Origin: JBBQRS01 sp038214535
Lineage (GTDB): Bacteria > Chloroflexota > Anaerolineae > CG2-30-64-16
DNA: 24,529 nt
Direction of reading: 5' to 3'
Assembly (NCBI GenBank): GCA_038214535.1
Contig: JBBQRS010000076.1
Coordinates: forward strand, 1 to 24,529
Below the pieces are notes generated by a model, which had not been told where the DNA came from, ran no database searches, and saw only the letters and a program-made list of their open reading frames with translations. A program made the position numbers and the translations under genes. Below, piece by piece: positions 17,084 through 24,529 of this stretch; the first letter of the stretch is position 1, and each line of letters opens with the position of its first letter.

Positions 17084-19113
17084 ATCGCCGGAACGCGGGT
17101 TGTGTGTTCCGCCAGCCTGTCGAGCAGCGCCAGCTTATACTGATACCCCTGTAGCCATTGAGCGCCGGGTGAGGTCGCGCCGGGTTTGACCTCCGATGCG
17201 CCGAGGATTGCATCCGCGCCGAGGCCGTAATGCGCCATCAGCCACCCCGCCAGGTCCGCCAGCGCGTCCATTTGCGCGGCGCTTGGCGTGTCGGCGTCGA
17301 ACTGGCCCGCGAGCGCGACGGCGATGCTGGCCACGTCCACGCCGTGCAGGCCGATGTGTTCGATGAGCGCGGTCAGGTCCTGGGTTTGATAGGTCGCGCC
17401 GTCGGCGGCGATGTAGAAGTGATAGAGCGCCGCGACCGACTCCGCAATGCCGCCGGTGCGCGCGGGCTGTTCTACGTCTTCTACGCCAACTTCGGGCGCG
17501 TGGTGGATGATGATCCAGTGGATGTCCGCGGCGTCGCGCGCGGCGAAGTCTTGGCCGTTTTCAGTGGCGCCGCCGGCGCGCGCGTCGTGGTACGGCGTGC
17601 GCGCCGGCGGACTCAGCTTCGTTCCCAATGTCTGTGCCTCGGCCAGCATCTGTTCGGCGCGTTGTCTCAGGGCCGGGATCGTCTTGTAACTTGCGTCGAG
17701 GGCCGCGAAATCCGCTGCCAGCGCGTCGCATTCGGCGCGCAGCCCTGCGGCCTTCTCGATTTCACGGTCTATCTGCTCGGCCTGGCGGCGCAGCCGGGAA
17801 ACTCGCCACTTGAGGGCGGCCAGGTCGGGCGGATAGGTGATCGCGTTCGGATTGGCGGCATAGCCTGTCAGCAGCGCTTGCAGGTGATCGAGCTGCTGTT
17901 GCAGGACCTTGAGTTGGAATGCATCCGGGCCTTCGTGCAACGCGTCCTGCAGCGCGGCGATTTGGGCGGCGATTTGGGCGTGCAGGCTTTCCCACTGTTC
18001 GATCTGCTGCACGGTCAACTTGAGATAGGTCACCACGTCGGCCAACCGTTTGCCGAGCGCCGGGTCGGGCGCGGGCGCAGAGGGCGGTAGCGGTGTGGCC
18101 GGTTCGGGTTTCGGTTTTGGCTCAGGTGTGGGGGCCGGAACCGGGGCGGGCGTCGGAGCAGGCATGGGCGCGCTCGCCCCCAGGGTGGCAATCCGGCTCA
18201 TCAGCAAAATCGGCCGGCCCGCGTTGTCGTTGCCCAACACGCGGAACGTTTCCCAGCGGCCGCTGTGGCCCACGGAGAACATGCACGCGCCCAGGGTGTA
18301 GCCGTCTTTCAACATCTCGCCGTTGTACCAGCGCAACGAATCCCAATACTGCTCCTCCGGGATCGAATCGGCCGGATAGAGCCAACCCACGTCACCGGCC
18401 CCGTCGGCAGGATATTTGTACATGCGCGCCAGCCCGGCTTCCGTGATGATGGCCCGGTGCCGGCCGCCATAGCGATTACGGATGCCTTCCATGCAGCGCC
18501 GATAGAGCAGGGCCGCAGTCGAACTACCGGCGTTCGGGGTCAGCGTGGGCCAGCCATATTCATGAAACCCCAGATAGGTGTAGCTATCCAGGGTACGAGG
18601 GAACAAGTTGAGATAATGATCGGGGTGGGTGAAGTTGCCCGCGCCGAAGTTGAACGCGACCGCCTCGATGCCGCGCTCGGCCAGGCGCTCGTGAAAGGCC
18701 AGTTGCAGCCGGTCAAGCGCTTCGGCGCGCCGGAGCGTCTCCGCGTCCGGCCGGCCATCGGGAAAGGACGCCGGGCCGCGCAGCGCCTCGTTCAACACCA
18801 TCCAGGCGTCAATGAGCAACCGCCCATTGCCGCCGCGTTCGGTCGCAAGCCCCATGTCGTAATTCAAAATTTGATCGGCGAATGTCCGGCCCCGGCCCGC
18901 CGGGTCGGGGTCATTGAGCCATGCTTCCTGCTCGGAGAGCGGCACGAACATGCGCCCCACCACAAACGAATCCGGCGAAAGGTCCCTGCGAATCTCTTGC
19001 AGCAGGCCGCGGTCGCCCGCATGGATCAGGATGGTGGGCGGCTTGACCTCGCGCAGCGCCTCGCGCAGGAAGGGTACCGTGGTGTTTTCGATGTAAAAGC
19101 CCAGCTTGTTCAT
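17080..19113 (-). CDS. Glycoside-hydrolase-like protein with degenerate PGRP domain
   Basis: A 677-residue, three-part protein. Residues 1-320 look like a beta/alpha barrel of the GH-A clan: the Asn-Glu pair in AWMVLNEALRG (Glu109) would be acid/base and Glu225 in ITEAGLAR the nucleophile, with FHEYGWP between them. A proline-rich linker (about 325-365) and a long coiled coil (about 368-510) follow. The C-terminal 150 residues have the amidase_2/PGRP fold (WIIIHHAPE, YHFYIAADGATYQ, SPGAQW), but the expected Zn-binding His near the end is Ala (LGASEV) and the Cys is Ser (TSPG), so it should bind, not cut, peptidoglycan. No signal peptide is visible. The start is the ATG overlapping the previous stop (ATGA at 19113-19110). 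Glycan target unknown. Confidence 0.8.
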   Translation of the reverse strand: MNKLGFYIENTTVPFLREALREVKPPTILIHAGDRGLLQEIRRDLSPDSFVVGRMFVPLSEQEAWLNDPDPAGRGRTFADQILNYDMGLATERGGNGRLLIDAWMVLNEALRGPASFPDGRPDAETLRRAEALDRLQLAFHERLAERGIEAVAFNFGAGNFTHPDHYLNLFPRTLDSYTYLGFHEYGWPTLTPNAGSSTAALLYRRCMEGIRNRYGGRHRAIITEAGLARMYKYPADGAGDVGWLYPADSIPEEQYWDSLRWYNGEMLKDGYTLGACMFSVGHSGRWETFRVLGNDNAGRPILLMSRIATLGASAPMPAPTPAPVPAPTPEPKPKPEPATPLPPSAPAPDPALGKRLADVVTYLKLTVQQIEQWESLHAQIAAQIAALQDALHEGPDAFQLKVLQQQLDHLQALLTGYAANPNAITYPPDLAALKWRVSRLRRQAEQIDREIEKAAGLRAECDALAADFAALDASYKTIPALRQRAEQMLAEAQTLGTKLSPPARTPYHDARAGGATENGQDFAARDAADIHWIIIHHAPEVGVEDVEQPARTGGIAESVAALYHFYIAADGATYQTQDLTALIEHIGLHGVDVASIAVALAGQFDADTPSAAQMDALADLAGWLMAHYGLGADAILGASEVKPGATSPGAQWLQGYQYKLALLDRLAEHTTRVPAI

Positions 19114-21131
19114 TGCGGCGTCCAATCGTCGGGAATCGTCCACTCATCGGGCACGGGCAACTCGTCTACCTGATCTACATCGCGCAGGGCGATTGCGGCT
19201 TCGAGCGCGTCGGGCGTACGCTTCTGCGCGCCGGGCCACGGTGTGCCTTTGGCGACCAGCGCGTCGAGGAGCGCCTTCGTTTCGGCCTCATTTCTGCCGG
19301 ACAGGCGATGCACCGTGACCCCGGCGGCCTTCAGCCTGGCTTCCGCAGTTCCGCTAACTCCCAACACGCTGCCCACGATGGTGACGCGGCGGGCCAACAT
19401 GGCATCATCCACCGAGAATCCGCACGTGGGACGGAAGCGGGCGATGTAGGGCTGCGCGTTGTCCCAATCGCCCTGTGCCCATTGCACGCCGTGATCCCAG
19501 AACAGCAGGTAATGCTCGATCTGGCGGGTGGTGTGGGGGTCTTGCGCGGTCTGAATCTCTTTGACCAGTAGAGTGCGCCAGGTCGTTCCGGTTTTCCAGG
19601 AGTCGCCGGGGCAGGCCGTGGAGCGCGGCCAGACGTCCTGATGCCCCATCACGCGATCCACGGGGATTTTGTACTGCTGCATCAGCCATGCGGCCAGCTT
19701 ACCCGTGCTCCGCAGTTGTTCGGGGGTCGGGGTCTGATCTTCGACCTTCTGCGCCTTGCCGTCATACCCCAGCTTCATGAAGCGCCCGATCAACGAGACG
19801 CCGATCGCTACGTCGTTGGCCGCACCACCGACGTGATACGAGCGCGTCATCTCGTCCTGGCATTTGTAGATCGTCCCGTCGGCAGCGATCACGAAGTGAT
19901 AGCCGATGCCGGGCCACGGCCCCTTGACGATGTTGCCGTCCGTATCCTTACGTTCGCCATACACGTGATAGCGCGCGATTTGCTCGACCGTGAAGTTTTT
20001 CGGTGTGTCGGTGTGATGGATCACGATCATCGTCGGCGGTTTGGCGCGCTTGGGGTACGGGTCGAGCGTGGGATGCCGGGGCAGGGTCTTGACGACATCG
20101 CGCCACCCCGGCGGCTCGACCACCATCGCGGCGCGTGATTCATCCTCGCCGGAGAGGGCGTCGCCGTTCAATGGCATGATCGAAGCTGGCGCGGTCCTGA
20201 GTTCTGCGACCTGCGCCTGGAGGCTGGTGACCTGTGCGGCGAGCGCCCGGTCGGACGCCACGCGCGCGTGCAGGTCGCGCAGCTCTTGCCGCAGTTCGCC
20301 AATGATCGCTTCCGGCCCGCGTGAACTCCACAGGATCGCCCGCACGCGCGCGAGCAGGGCGTCACGATAACGCGCCTGATGATCCCACTGCGCGCCGGGT
20401 GACCCGGAGTCTTCCAACTCCCGGCGGCCAACGACCACGTCCGCGGCCAACTCGAACCGGCTGAGCAGCCACGCGATGAGCGTCGCCGCGGCCGCGATCT
20501 GGTTCGGCCCCGGTGCGACGAGCATGAAATTGCCGATCAGTGCAATCCCAATCGCGTCCTCGTTGACCGCGCTCACGCCGGTTTGCGCCACGGCCACCTC
20601 AAGCGGCTGCGTCCAGTAGACTTTACCGTCTGCCGCGATGAGGAAGTGATAGCGGAGGCCCGGTTTGCCCGCATCAACCTCAGCCTGGGCGATCTGTTCG
20701 GGGGTTGCGCCGGGCGAGGTGGCGGTGTGATGCACCACGATGCGACGCACCTGTTTATTCTGCCGCAACGGGTAGGTTGCGTTGGGATCATGCGGCAGGA
20801 CGCGGCGGATGTCCTCGATTTTGGGCGCGGGCGTCGAGGGCGCGTCCAACGGGCGCATCCGAAAATAGAGCAGGCCGGCTTCGTCCTGCGCCTGCGTCAA
20901 TGCCGCGGCCAGTGCGTCCGGCTCGAGCGCCGCCGCGCGCTGCTGGAGTTGCTCGACTCTGGACTGGAGGGGAGGCATCCGATCGGCCGCGGCCGCGGCG
21001 CGCTTGATGTCGGCTTTAAGGCTGAGGGTGCGTCGTTCGAGGTCGGCGACTGAAGCTGCGAGGCTACCGGCCCGGACGTGAGTTCTGCTTGGCTCGTTGT
21101 CAGGCGGCGTCCATTGTCCGGTGTCTTCCAC
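19110..21131 (-). CDS. Two-domain amidase_2/PGRP protein (N-acetylmuramoyl-L-alanine amidase)
   Basis: A 673-residue protein with coiled coils around two amidase_2/PGRP domains. Domain 1 (about 130-255) keeps VVHHT but has Arg (VGRREL) and Ser (GSPGAQ) where the other Zn ligands belong, so it is probably a binding module. Domain 2 (about 365-515) keeps all three: His372/373 in IVIHHT, His497 in MGHQDV and Cys507 in TACPGD, so it should be an active Zn amidase cutting peptidoglycan stem peptides from MurNAc. Residues about 580-630 (VTIVGSVLGVSGTAEARLK, HRLSGRNEAET) resemble a cell-wall-binding repeat 2 unit. I start it at GTG 21129-21131. An ATG at 21341 is in frame, but a perfect promoter lies between the two, so that start would not be transcribed from it. 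No signal peptide is seen with either start. Confidence 0.8.
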   Translation of the reverse strand: MEDTGQWTPPDNEPSRTHVRAGSLAASVADLERRTLSLKADIKRAAAAADRMPPLQSRVEQLQQRAAALEPDALAAALTQAQDEAGLLYFRMRPLDAPSTPAPKIEDIRRVLPHDPNATYPLRQNKQVRRIVVHHTATSPGATPEQIAQAEVDAGKPGLRYHFLIAADGKVYWTQPLEVAVAQTGVSAVNEDAIGIALIGNFMLVAPGPNQIAAAATLIAWLLSRFELAADVVVGRRELEDSGSPGAQWDHQARYRDALLARVRAILWSSRGPEAIIGELRQELRDLHARVASDRALAAQVTSLQAQVAELRTAPASIMPLNGDALSGEDESRAAMVVEPPGWRDVVKTLPRHPTLDPYPKRAKPPTMIVIHHTDTPKNFTVEQIARYHVYGERKDTDGNIVKGPWPGIGYHFVIAADGTIYKCQDEMTRSYHVGGAANDVAIGVSLIGRFMKLGYDGKAQKVEDQTPTPEQLRSTGKLAAWLMQQYKIPVDRVMGHQDVWPRSTACPGDSWKTGTTWRTLLVKEIQTAQDPHTTRQIEHYLLFWDHGVQWAQGDWDNAQPYIARFRPTCGFSVDDAMLARRVTIVGSVLGVSGTAEARLKAAGVTVHRLSGRNEAETKALLDALVAKGTPWPGAQKRTPDALEAAIALRDVDQVDELPVPDEWTIPDDWTPQ

Positions 21132-21215
21132 GGCGACTCGCTTTCGTTGATGGTGGGGCCGCGACGTCTGGGCTGCGGCGGTGGCTGAGAGACGCGATCG
21201 GAATATTAATGAGAA

Positions 21216-21244
21216 ATTATAGGCCGTTGCGCCCCGGTTGTCAA
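21216..21244 (-). promoter_or_regulatory. Perfect consensus sigma-70-type promoter
   Basis: Minus strand TTGACA (21244-21239), exactly 17 bp, then TATAAT (21221-21216). Both hexamers match the consensus completely. The predicted start near 21209 gives a 5' leader of about 78 bases before the GTG of the amidase gene and drives the two cell-wall genes. Confidence 0.88.
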
Positions 21245-21267
21245 TTAAAGCGCATATCGTAATTGGC

Positions 21268-21297
21268 TTGACAAGAACATGTGTTCTATGATGTAAT
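21268..21297 (+). promoter_or_regulatory. Promoter-like site with LexA-box-like palindrome
   Basis: On the plus strand TTGACA (21268-21273) and TGTAAT (21292-21297) are 18 bp apart. The spacer starts with AGAACATGTGTTCT (21274-21287), a palindrome with 6-base arms matching GAAC-N4-GTTC, the SOS box of Bacillus and several other phyla. It points away from the amidase genes into a structured region without a convincing gene. It could also act on the minus-strand promoter 24 bp away. Confidence 0.5.
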
Positions 21298-21327
21298 GGG
21301 ATTGTCATCGGCGAAGAGACGAACTTG

Positions 21328-21510
21328 CGAACATCCGACATCCGACATGGATACGTTTCGCCGGGGCGGGTGGGTAGGAGCCTCTGAGGCTCTGATTCTT
21401 AAAGAATCACTACCCTGGCTTTGCCGTGTCTACAATTTGCTTTTTGATGGCTTGAGCCTGATGTGCAACTCCACGCAGAGAAATGGAGCCATGTCGGATG
21501 TCGGAGTTCG
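21328..21510. repeat. 183-bp element with 22-bp terminal inverted repeats
   Basis: CGAACATCCGACATCCGACA (21328-21347, arm to 21350) is the near-perfect reverse complement of the stretch 21489-21510, differing by one base plus one extra base. Inside, 21372-21415 folds without any unpaired junction base into GGGTAG/CTACCC enclosing two hairpins, GAGCC-TCTGA-GGCTC and TGATTCTT-A-AAGAATCA. A further perfect hairpin (GGCTTCATCTGAAGCC) follows at 21518-21533. No clear target-site duplication flanks it. It may be a MITE-like element, or a structured RNA made from the plus-strand promoter just upstream. A plus-strand frame of 82 codons over it lacks coding character. Confidence 0.6.
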
Positions 21511-21540
21511 GATATTCGGCTTCATCTGAAGCCTCCACTC

Positions 21541-21600
21541 CGAGAATTCTGTAGCCTCGTGCCCGTCCGCGACGCCCACAAGGGGCTAGACTACGGATGG
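21541..21600. repeat. Dispersed intergenic hairpin repeat, copy C
   Basis: The third copy of the family, with GACGCCCACAAGGGGCTAGA at 21571-21590 and GTAG at 21551. It lies 15 bp beyond the phosphofructokinase stop, where as RNA it could fold behind the end of that transcript. The left part is shortened relative to copy A. Confidence 0.75.
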
Positions 21601-21614
21601 GCTCCAAATCTCGT

Positions 21615-22904
21615 TCAGCTTCGCAGCGCTTGCGGCGTGTAGGCCCGCAACTTCTGCTCAGCGAAGATCGGTTGCAGCCGAGCGTAACGCTGGCGGCCAT
21701 CCACCAGGGGGATGCTCGGCCAGTCCATGCCGATGAGCGGCGTGGCGTAGCGAACGAAGTCGTCGGTGACGTCGCGTCGGTTCTCGGCAATCCACGCCGC
21801 GGGGAACGACCGCTCCGAGTTGGCGACGAGGTTGAGCGGCACGCTGTCGAACCGGGCCGCATAGATCGAGCCGGGTTCACGCAGGATGGTGCTCATGAAG
21901 CCGGAACCGTCATTGGCGGCCACCTGCACGGCCTTCTGCCCGATGTGGTACGCCTCATCCAGGTCTACCGTAGACGCGTAGATCATGCTGTGGCGCTGGT
22001 CTGTGCCGGGCATGTTGGCGCGGGCAGCGCCGTGCGCGGCAAGCCCGGCCCCATTGAGATAGTTGACGATCGCCTGCGCCACGGTGGTTTCGCTGGCGCT
22101 GTATTGCGTATGCCCGAAGCTGTCGCGCCGCTCGCCCAGGTTGCCCACGTCGAACCCTTCGCTGACTACGACGATGCAGCGCTTGCTGCGCCGCAGCTCG
22201 TCGTTCACGTAGTCGGCCATCTCCGCCAGCGTCACGCCCGATTCGGCCAGGTAGATGTGCAGCGGTAGCTCGCGGGCCGGGTCGGCCAGGCGCGCCGCGG
22301 CCGGGATGTAGCCGATCTTGCGCCCCATCGCCTGGATCACCAGGACGGGATCGGCGGGGCTGGAACCGGCGTTTTCCTCGTTGGCGGATTGGACGTTCAG
22401 CGCCCAGTAGCGCGCCGTGCTGCCGTAGCCCGGCGTGTGATCCACCAGCCGGAATTCGCTGTCGCCCACGTCGTTATCAATGGTTTTGGGCACGCCGGTC
22501 GCGACCAGGTCGAGGCCGCGTTCTTGCGCGAGTGCGGCCACCTTGTGCGCCGTGTCCATCGAGTCGTTGCCGCCGATGTAGAAGAAGTAGCCGATATCAT
22601 GCACCCGCAATACCTCGATCACGCGCTCGAAGTCTTCAGTTTGCGCGGCCTTGAGCTTGTAGCGACACGTCCCGATGCTGCCGGCTGCCGGGGTGGTGCG
22701 CAGCAGCGCGATCTCCTCCGGCGGCTGCGCAGAGAGGTCCAGCAGCTCTTCCTTCAGGATGCCCTCGATGCCGTGATACCCGGCGTAAACCGAGCCGAAG
22801 ATGTTCGGCATCGCGCGGCACGTCTCGACGATGGCGCGCAACGAGTTGTTGATGACCGGCGACGGCCCGCCCGATTGTGCGACGATCACATTGCGCGGTT
22901 TCAT
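21615..22904 (-). CDS. pfp: 6-phosphofructokinase, PPi-dependent type
   Basis: A 429-residue group-A phosphofructokinase, longer than the 320-residue bacterial ATP enzymes. The N-terminal SGGPSPVINN loop binds the phosphoryl donor. The diagnostic donor positions read GGNDS (111-115, Asp114 where ATP enzymes have Gly) and PKTIDND (139-145, Lys140 where ATP enzymes have Gly), both pointing to pyrophosphate as donor. TPGYGSTAR and AMGRKIGYI are conserved substrate segments. Such enzymes interconvert fructose 6-phosphate and fructose 1,6-bisphosphate reversibly in the cytosol. The ATG overlaps the gnd stop as ATGA, so the two are co-translated. Asn at the third position of GGNDS is less usual than Asp, so donor choice should be seen as strongly suggested, not settled. 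Confidence 0.9.
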   Translation of the reverse strand: MKPRNVIVAQSGGPSPVINNSLRAIVETCRAMPNIFGSVYAGYHGIEGILKEELLDLSAQPPEEIALLRTTPAAGSIGTCRYKLKAAQTEDFERVIEVLRVHDIGYFFYIGGNDSMDTAHKVAALAQERGLDLVATGVPKTIDNDVGDSEFRLVDHTPGYGSTARYWALNVQSANEENAGSSPADPVLVIQAMGRKIGYIPAAARLADPARELPLHIYLAESGVTLAEMADYVNDELRRSKRCIVVVSEGFDVGNLGERRDSFGHTQYSASETTVAQAIVNYLNGAGLAAHGAARANMPGTDQRHSMIYASTVDLDEAYHIGQKAVQVAANDGSGFMSTILREPGSIYAARFDSVPLNLVANSERSFPAAWIAENRRDVTDDFVRYATPLIGMDWPSIPLVDGRQRYARLQPIFAEQKLRAYTPQALRS

Positions 22905-24367
22905 GCGACATACGTCCTGGCGGTTACGTCCCCACCTTCACCGGTCCAGTTGGTGTGGAAGGCCTGGCCGCGCGGGCGATCCACTCGCTCATAGGTGTGC
23001 GCGCCGAAATAGTCGCGCTGCGCTTGAATCAGATTGGCGGGCAGGAGTTCGCGCCGGTAGCCGTCGAAGAACGCCAGCGCGCCGCCGATGGCCGGGGTGG
23101 GGATGCCCTGGGCTACCGCCGCAGCCAGCACCCGCCGCCAGCCTGGCGCGGCGTCGGTGACCTCTGCGCTGAAGTAGGGGGCCAGCAGCAGGTTGTGCAA
23201 GTCGGGGTTGGCATCGAAGGCTTCCTTGATCTTGCCCAGGAAGACCGACCGGATGATGCACCCGCCGCGCCACATCAGCGCGATGCCGCCAAGGTTGAGG
23301 TTCCAGCCATACGCCGCCGCGGCCGCCTGCATCAGCATGTAGCCTTGCGTGTAGGAGATGATCTTAGCGGCGTAGACGGCGTTCTCCAGATCGGCAAGAT
23401 ACGCCTCCCTGTCGCCCGTGTACGTGGGGTCAGGGCCGGTCAGCGTCTTCGATGCCGCCGCGCGCTCATCTACCAGCGCCGACAGGAACCGCGCGAAAAC
23501 GGCCTCACTGATGAGGGTCAGCGGCACGCCTTGCTCCAGCGCGGAGATCACGGTCCACTTGCCGGTACCCTTCTGCCCGGCGCTGTCGAGGATCAGGTCA
23601 ATCACGGCCTGCCCGTCGCCATCGCGATAGGCCAGGATGTCGCGCGTGATCTCGATGAGGTACGATTCCAGCTTGCCCTGGTTCCACTGCGCGAAGACGG
23701 CGCTCATCTCGTCGTTGGACATGCCCAGGCCGTCCTTCATCAGGTGATACGCCTCGGCGATGATCTGCATGTCCCCGTATTCGATACCGTTGTGGACCAT
23801 CTTCACGAAGTGCCCGGCCCCGTTCTCACCGACCCAATCGCAGCAGGGCGCTTCGCCGGTGGGCGACTGCGGGTCTGCGACTTTGGCCGCGATGTCCTGG
23901 AAGATCCGCTTGACGTGAGGCCAGGCTTCGGGCGAACCGCCGGGCATGATGGACGGGCCGTGTCGCGCGCCCTCCTCGCCGCCCGAGACGCCCGTGCCGA
24001 TGTAGCGCAGGCCCTTCGATTCGACGTAGGCGGTGCGGCGCATCGTGTCTTCGTAGTTCGAGTTGCCGCCGTCAATGATGATGTCGCCCGGCTCGAGCAG
24101 CGGGATGAGCGTCTCGATGATGTCGTCTACCGGCTGGCCGGCCTTGACCATCAGCATCACGCGCCGCGGGCGTTTGAGCAGGCTCACCAGCTCTTCCAGC
24201 GAGCGCGCGCCGATGACCTTCGTGTCTTTGGCGCTGCCCGCCAGAAATGCGTCGGTGACGGTGGGGGTGCGATTGTAGACGGCCACGGTGTACCCGTGGT
24301 CGTTCATGTTCATTACGAGGTTTTGGCCCATCACGGCCAGCCCGATCAGCCCGATATCTGCTTGCAT
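22901..24367 (-). CDS. gnd: 6-phosphogluconate dehydrogenase, decarboxylating
   Basis: A 488-residue enzyme of the long Gnd class that oxidises 6-phosphogluconate to ribulose 5-phosphate, CO2 and NAD(P)H. It has the Rossmann start GLIGLAVMGQNLVMN, VYNRT, GVSGGEEGARHGPSIMPGG (substrate and catalysis), HFVKMVHNGIEYGDMQ with the catalytic Lys and Asn, and the C-terminal all-helical domain ending with HTNWTGEGG. I start at the ATG 24365-24367, preceded by AAAGGACAGGACGA. A GTG eight codons earlier is in frame but would place the ribosome-binding site inside the gene. Upstream sequence is damaged by homopolymers, so the promoter cannot be judged. Confidence 0.95.
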   Translation of the reverse strand: MQADIGLIGLAVMGQNLVMNMNDHGYTVAVYNRTPTVTDAFLAGSAKDTKVIGARSLEELVSLLKRPRRVMLMVKAGQPVDDIIETLIPLLEPGDIIIDGGNSNYEDTMRRTAYVESKGLRYIGTGVSGGEEGARHGPSIMPGGSPEAWPHVKRIFQDIAAKVADPQSPTGEAPCCDWVGENGAGHFVKMVHNGIEYGDMQIIAEAYHLMKDGLGMSNDEMSAVFAQWNQGKLESYLIEITRDILAYRDGDGQAVIDLILDSAGQKGTGKWTVISALEQGVPLTLISEAVFARFLSALVDERAAASKTLTGPDPTYTGDREAYLADLENAVYAAKIISYTQGYMLMQAAAAAYGWNLNLGGIALMWRGGCIIRSVFLGKIKEAFDANPDLHNLLLAPYFSAEVTDAAPGWRRVLAAAVAQGIPTPAIGGALAFFDGYRRELLPANLIQAQRDYFGAHTYERVDRPRGQAFHTNWTGEGGDVTARTYVA

Positions 24368-24529
24368 TCGTCCTGTCCTTTCATGCTTCACCCGCCGTGA
24401 CTGTCATCCCCGCGGGGGGGGGCAACCCCCAAGACCCCACCCCCGGGGGAAAACGGCGGGGGGGGTAAGTTGGTTGTTAACGGGGTGCAAAAACCCCCCG
24501 GTGGGCCCGAAGATGAGGGCGTGAAACAC
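24368..24529. other. Low-complexity contig end
   Basis: From about 24406 the sequence consists of repeated runs of G, C and A with no sustained reading frame. It resembles the other end of the window and is best explained as poor-quality assembly. Any promoter of gnd would be here and cannot be trusted. Confidence 0.55.

Noticed and set aside
21132..21341. N-terminal extension of the amidase gene to the ATG at 21341
   Set aside because: It would place a perfect TTGACA-17-TATAAT promoter inside the coding region, and the extra residues show no domain or signal peptide.
21281..21529. Plus-strand 82-codon frame in the intergenic region
   Set aside because: It starts just upstream of the predicted transcript start, lacks a ribosome-binding site and runs across the inverted repeats that dominate the sequence. 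I prefer a structured element.
22877..24400. Long plus-strand open frame opposite gnd (507 codons), and similar ones at 13517-14950 and 11089-12336
   Set aside because: They lie opposite genes with clear catalytic motifs. In GC-rich DNA the antisense frame stays open by codon bias. Their translations are rich in Arg, His and Gln with no recognisable domain.

Overview
The window looks like a chromosomal piece of a GC-rich bacterium, most likely Chloroflexota. I infer this from the strongly GC-biased codons, the complete LysW-type alpha-aminoadipate (AAA) lysine pathway (known mainly from Deinococcus-Thermus, some archaea and scattered other lineages), a PPi-type phosphofructokinase, and large peptidoglycan-recognition proteins with proline-rich linkers. 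The phylum is an inference that I could not test. Every supported protein gene is on the minus strand, so transcription runs from high to low coordinates. Both ends (a run of 23 C at 13-35; G/C homopolymers after about 24406) look like poor assembly ends rather than biology. I see no tRNA, rRNA, CRISPR array or transposase.

Layout in the direction of transcription. (1) 24367-21615: 6-phosphogluconate dehydrogenase and a PPi-type phosphofructokinase, coupled by an ATGA overlap. (2) 21614-21132: a 483-bp intergenic region holding a dispersed repeat, a 183-bp inverted-repeat element with an internal three-way-junction fold, a plus-strand promoter-like site with a GAAC-N4-GTTC palindrome in its spacer, and a perfect consensus promoter for the next genes. 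(3) 21131-17080: two coupled cell-wall proteins, one with a catalytic and a degenerate amidase/PGRP domain, the other a glycoside-hydrolase-like barrel with a degenerate PGRP domain. (4) 17083-16593: a long leader with a strong promoter and two successive short lysine-rich reading frames, each followed by an intrinsic terminator. (5) 16592-7158: lysW-lysX-lysY-lysZ-lysJ-homocitrate synthase-fused homoaconitase-homoisocitrate dehydrogenase-lysK. (6) 6977-4812: a radical SAM protein and a nitroreductase-family protein of unknown role. (7) 4632-54: a MarR regulator and two half-ABC exporters that by motif form a heterodimer with one degenerate ATP site.

How it works together: homocitrate synthase, homoaconitase and homoisocitrate dehydrogenase build 2-oxoadipate. 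An aminotransferase not encoded here (LysN) would make AAA. LysX joins AAA to the C-terminal Glu of the carrier LysW, LysZ, LysY and LysJ convert it to LysW-lysine, and LysK releases lysine. All carrier-bound steps plus chain elongation are in one tightly packed operon. Its leader looks like a tandem lysine-sensing transcription attenuator: in the first unit the antiterminator and terminator helices can be drawn base by base and the lysine codons sit where a stalled ribosome would mask the protecting hairpin. This tandem attenuator and the structured intergenic region at 21250-21600 are the most interesting parts of the window.
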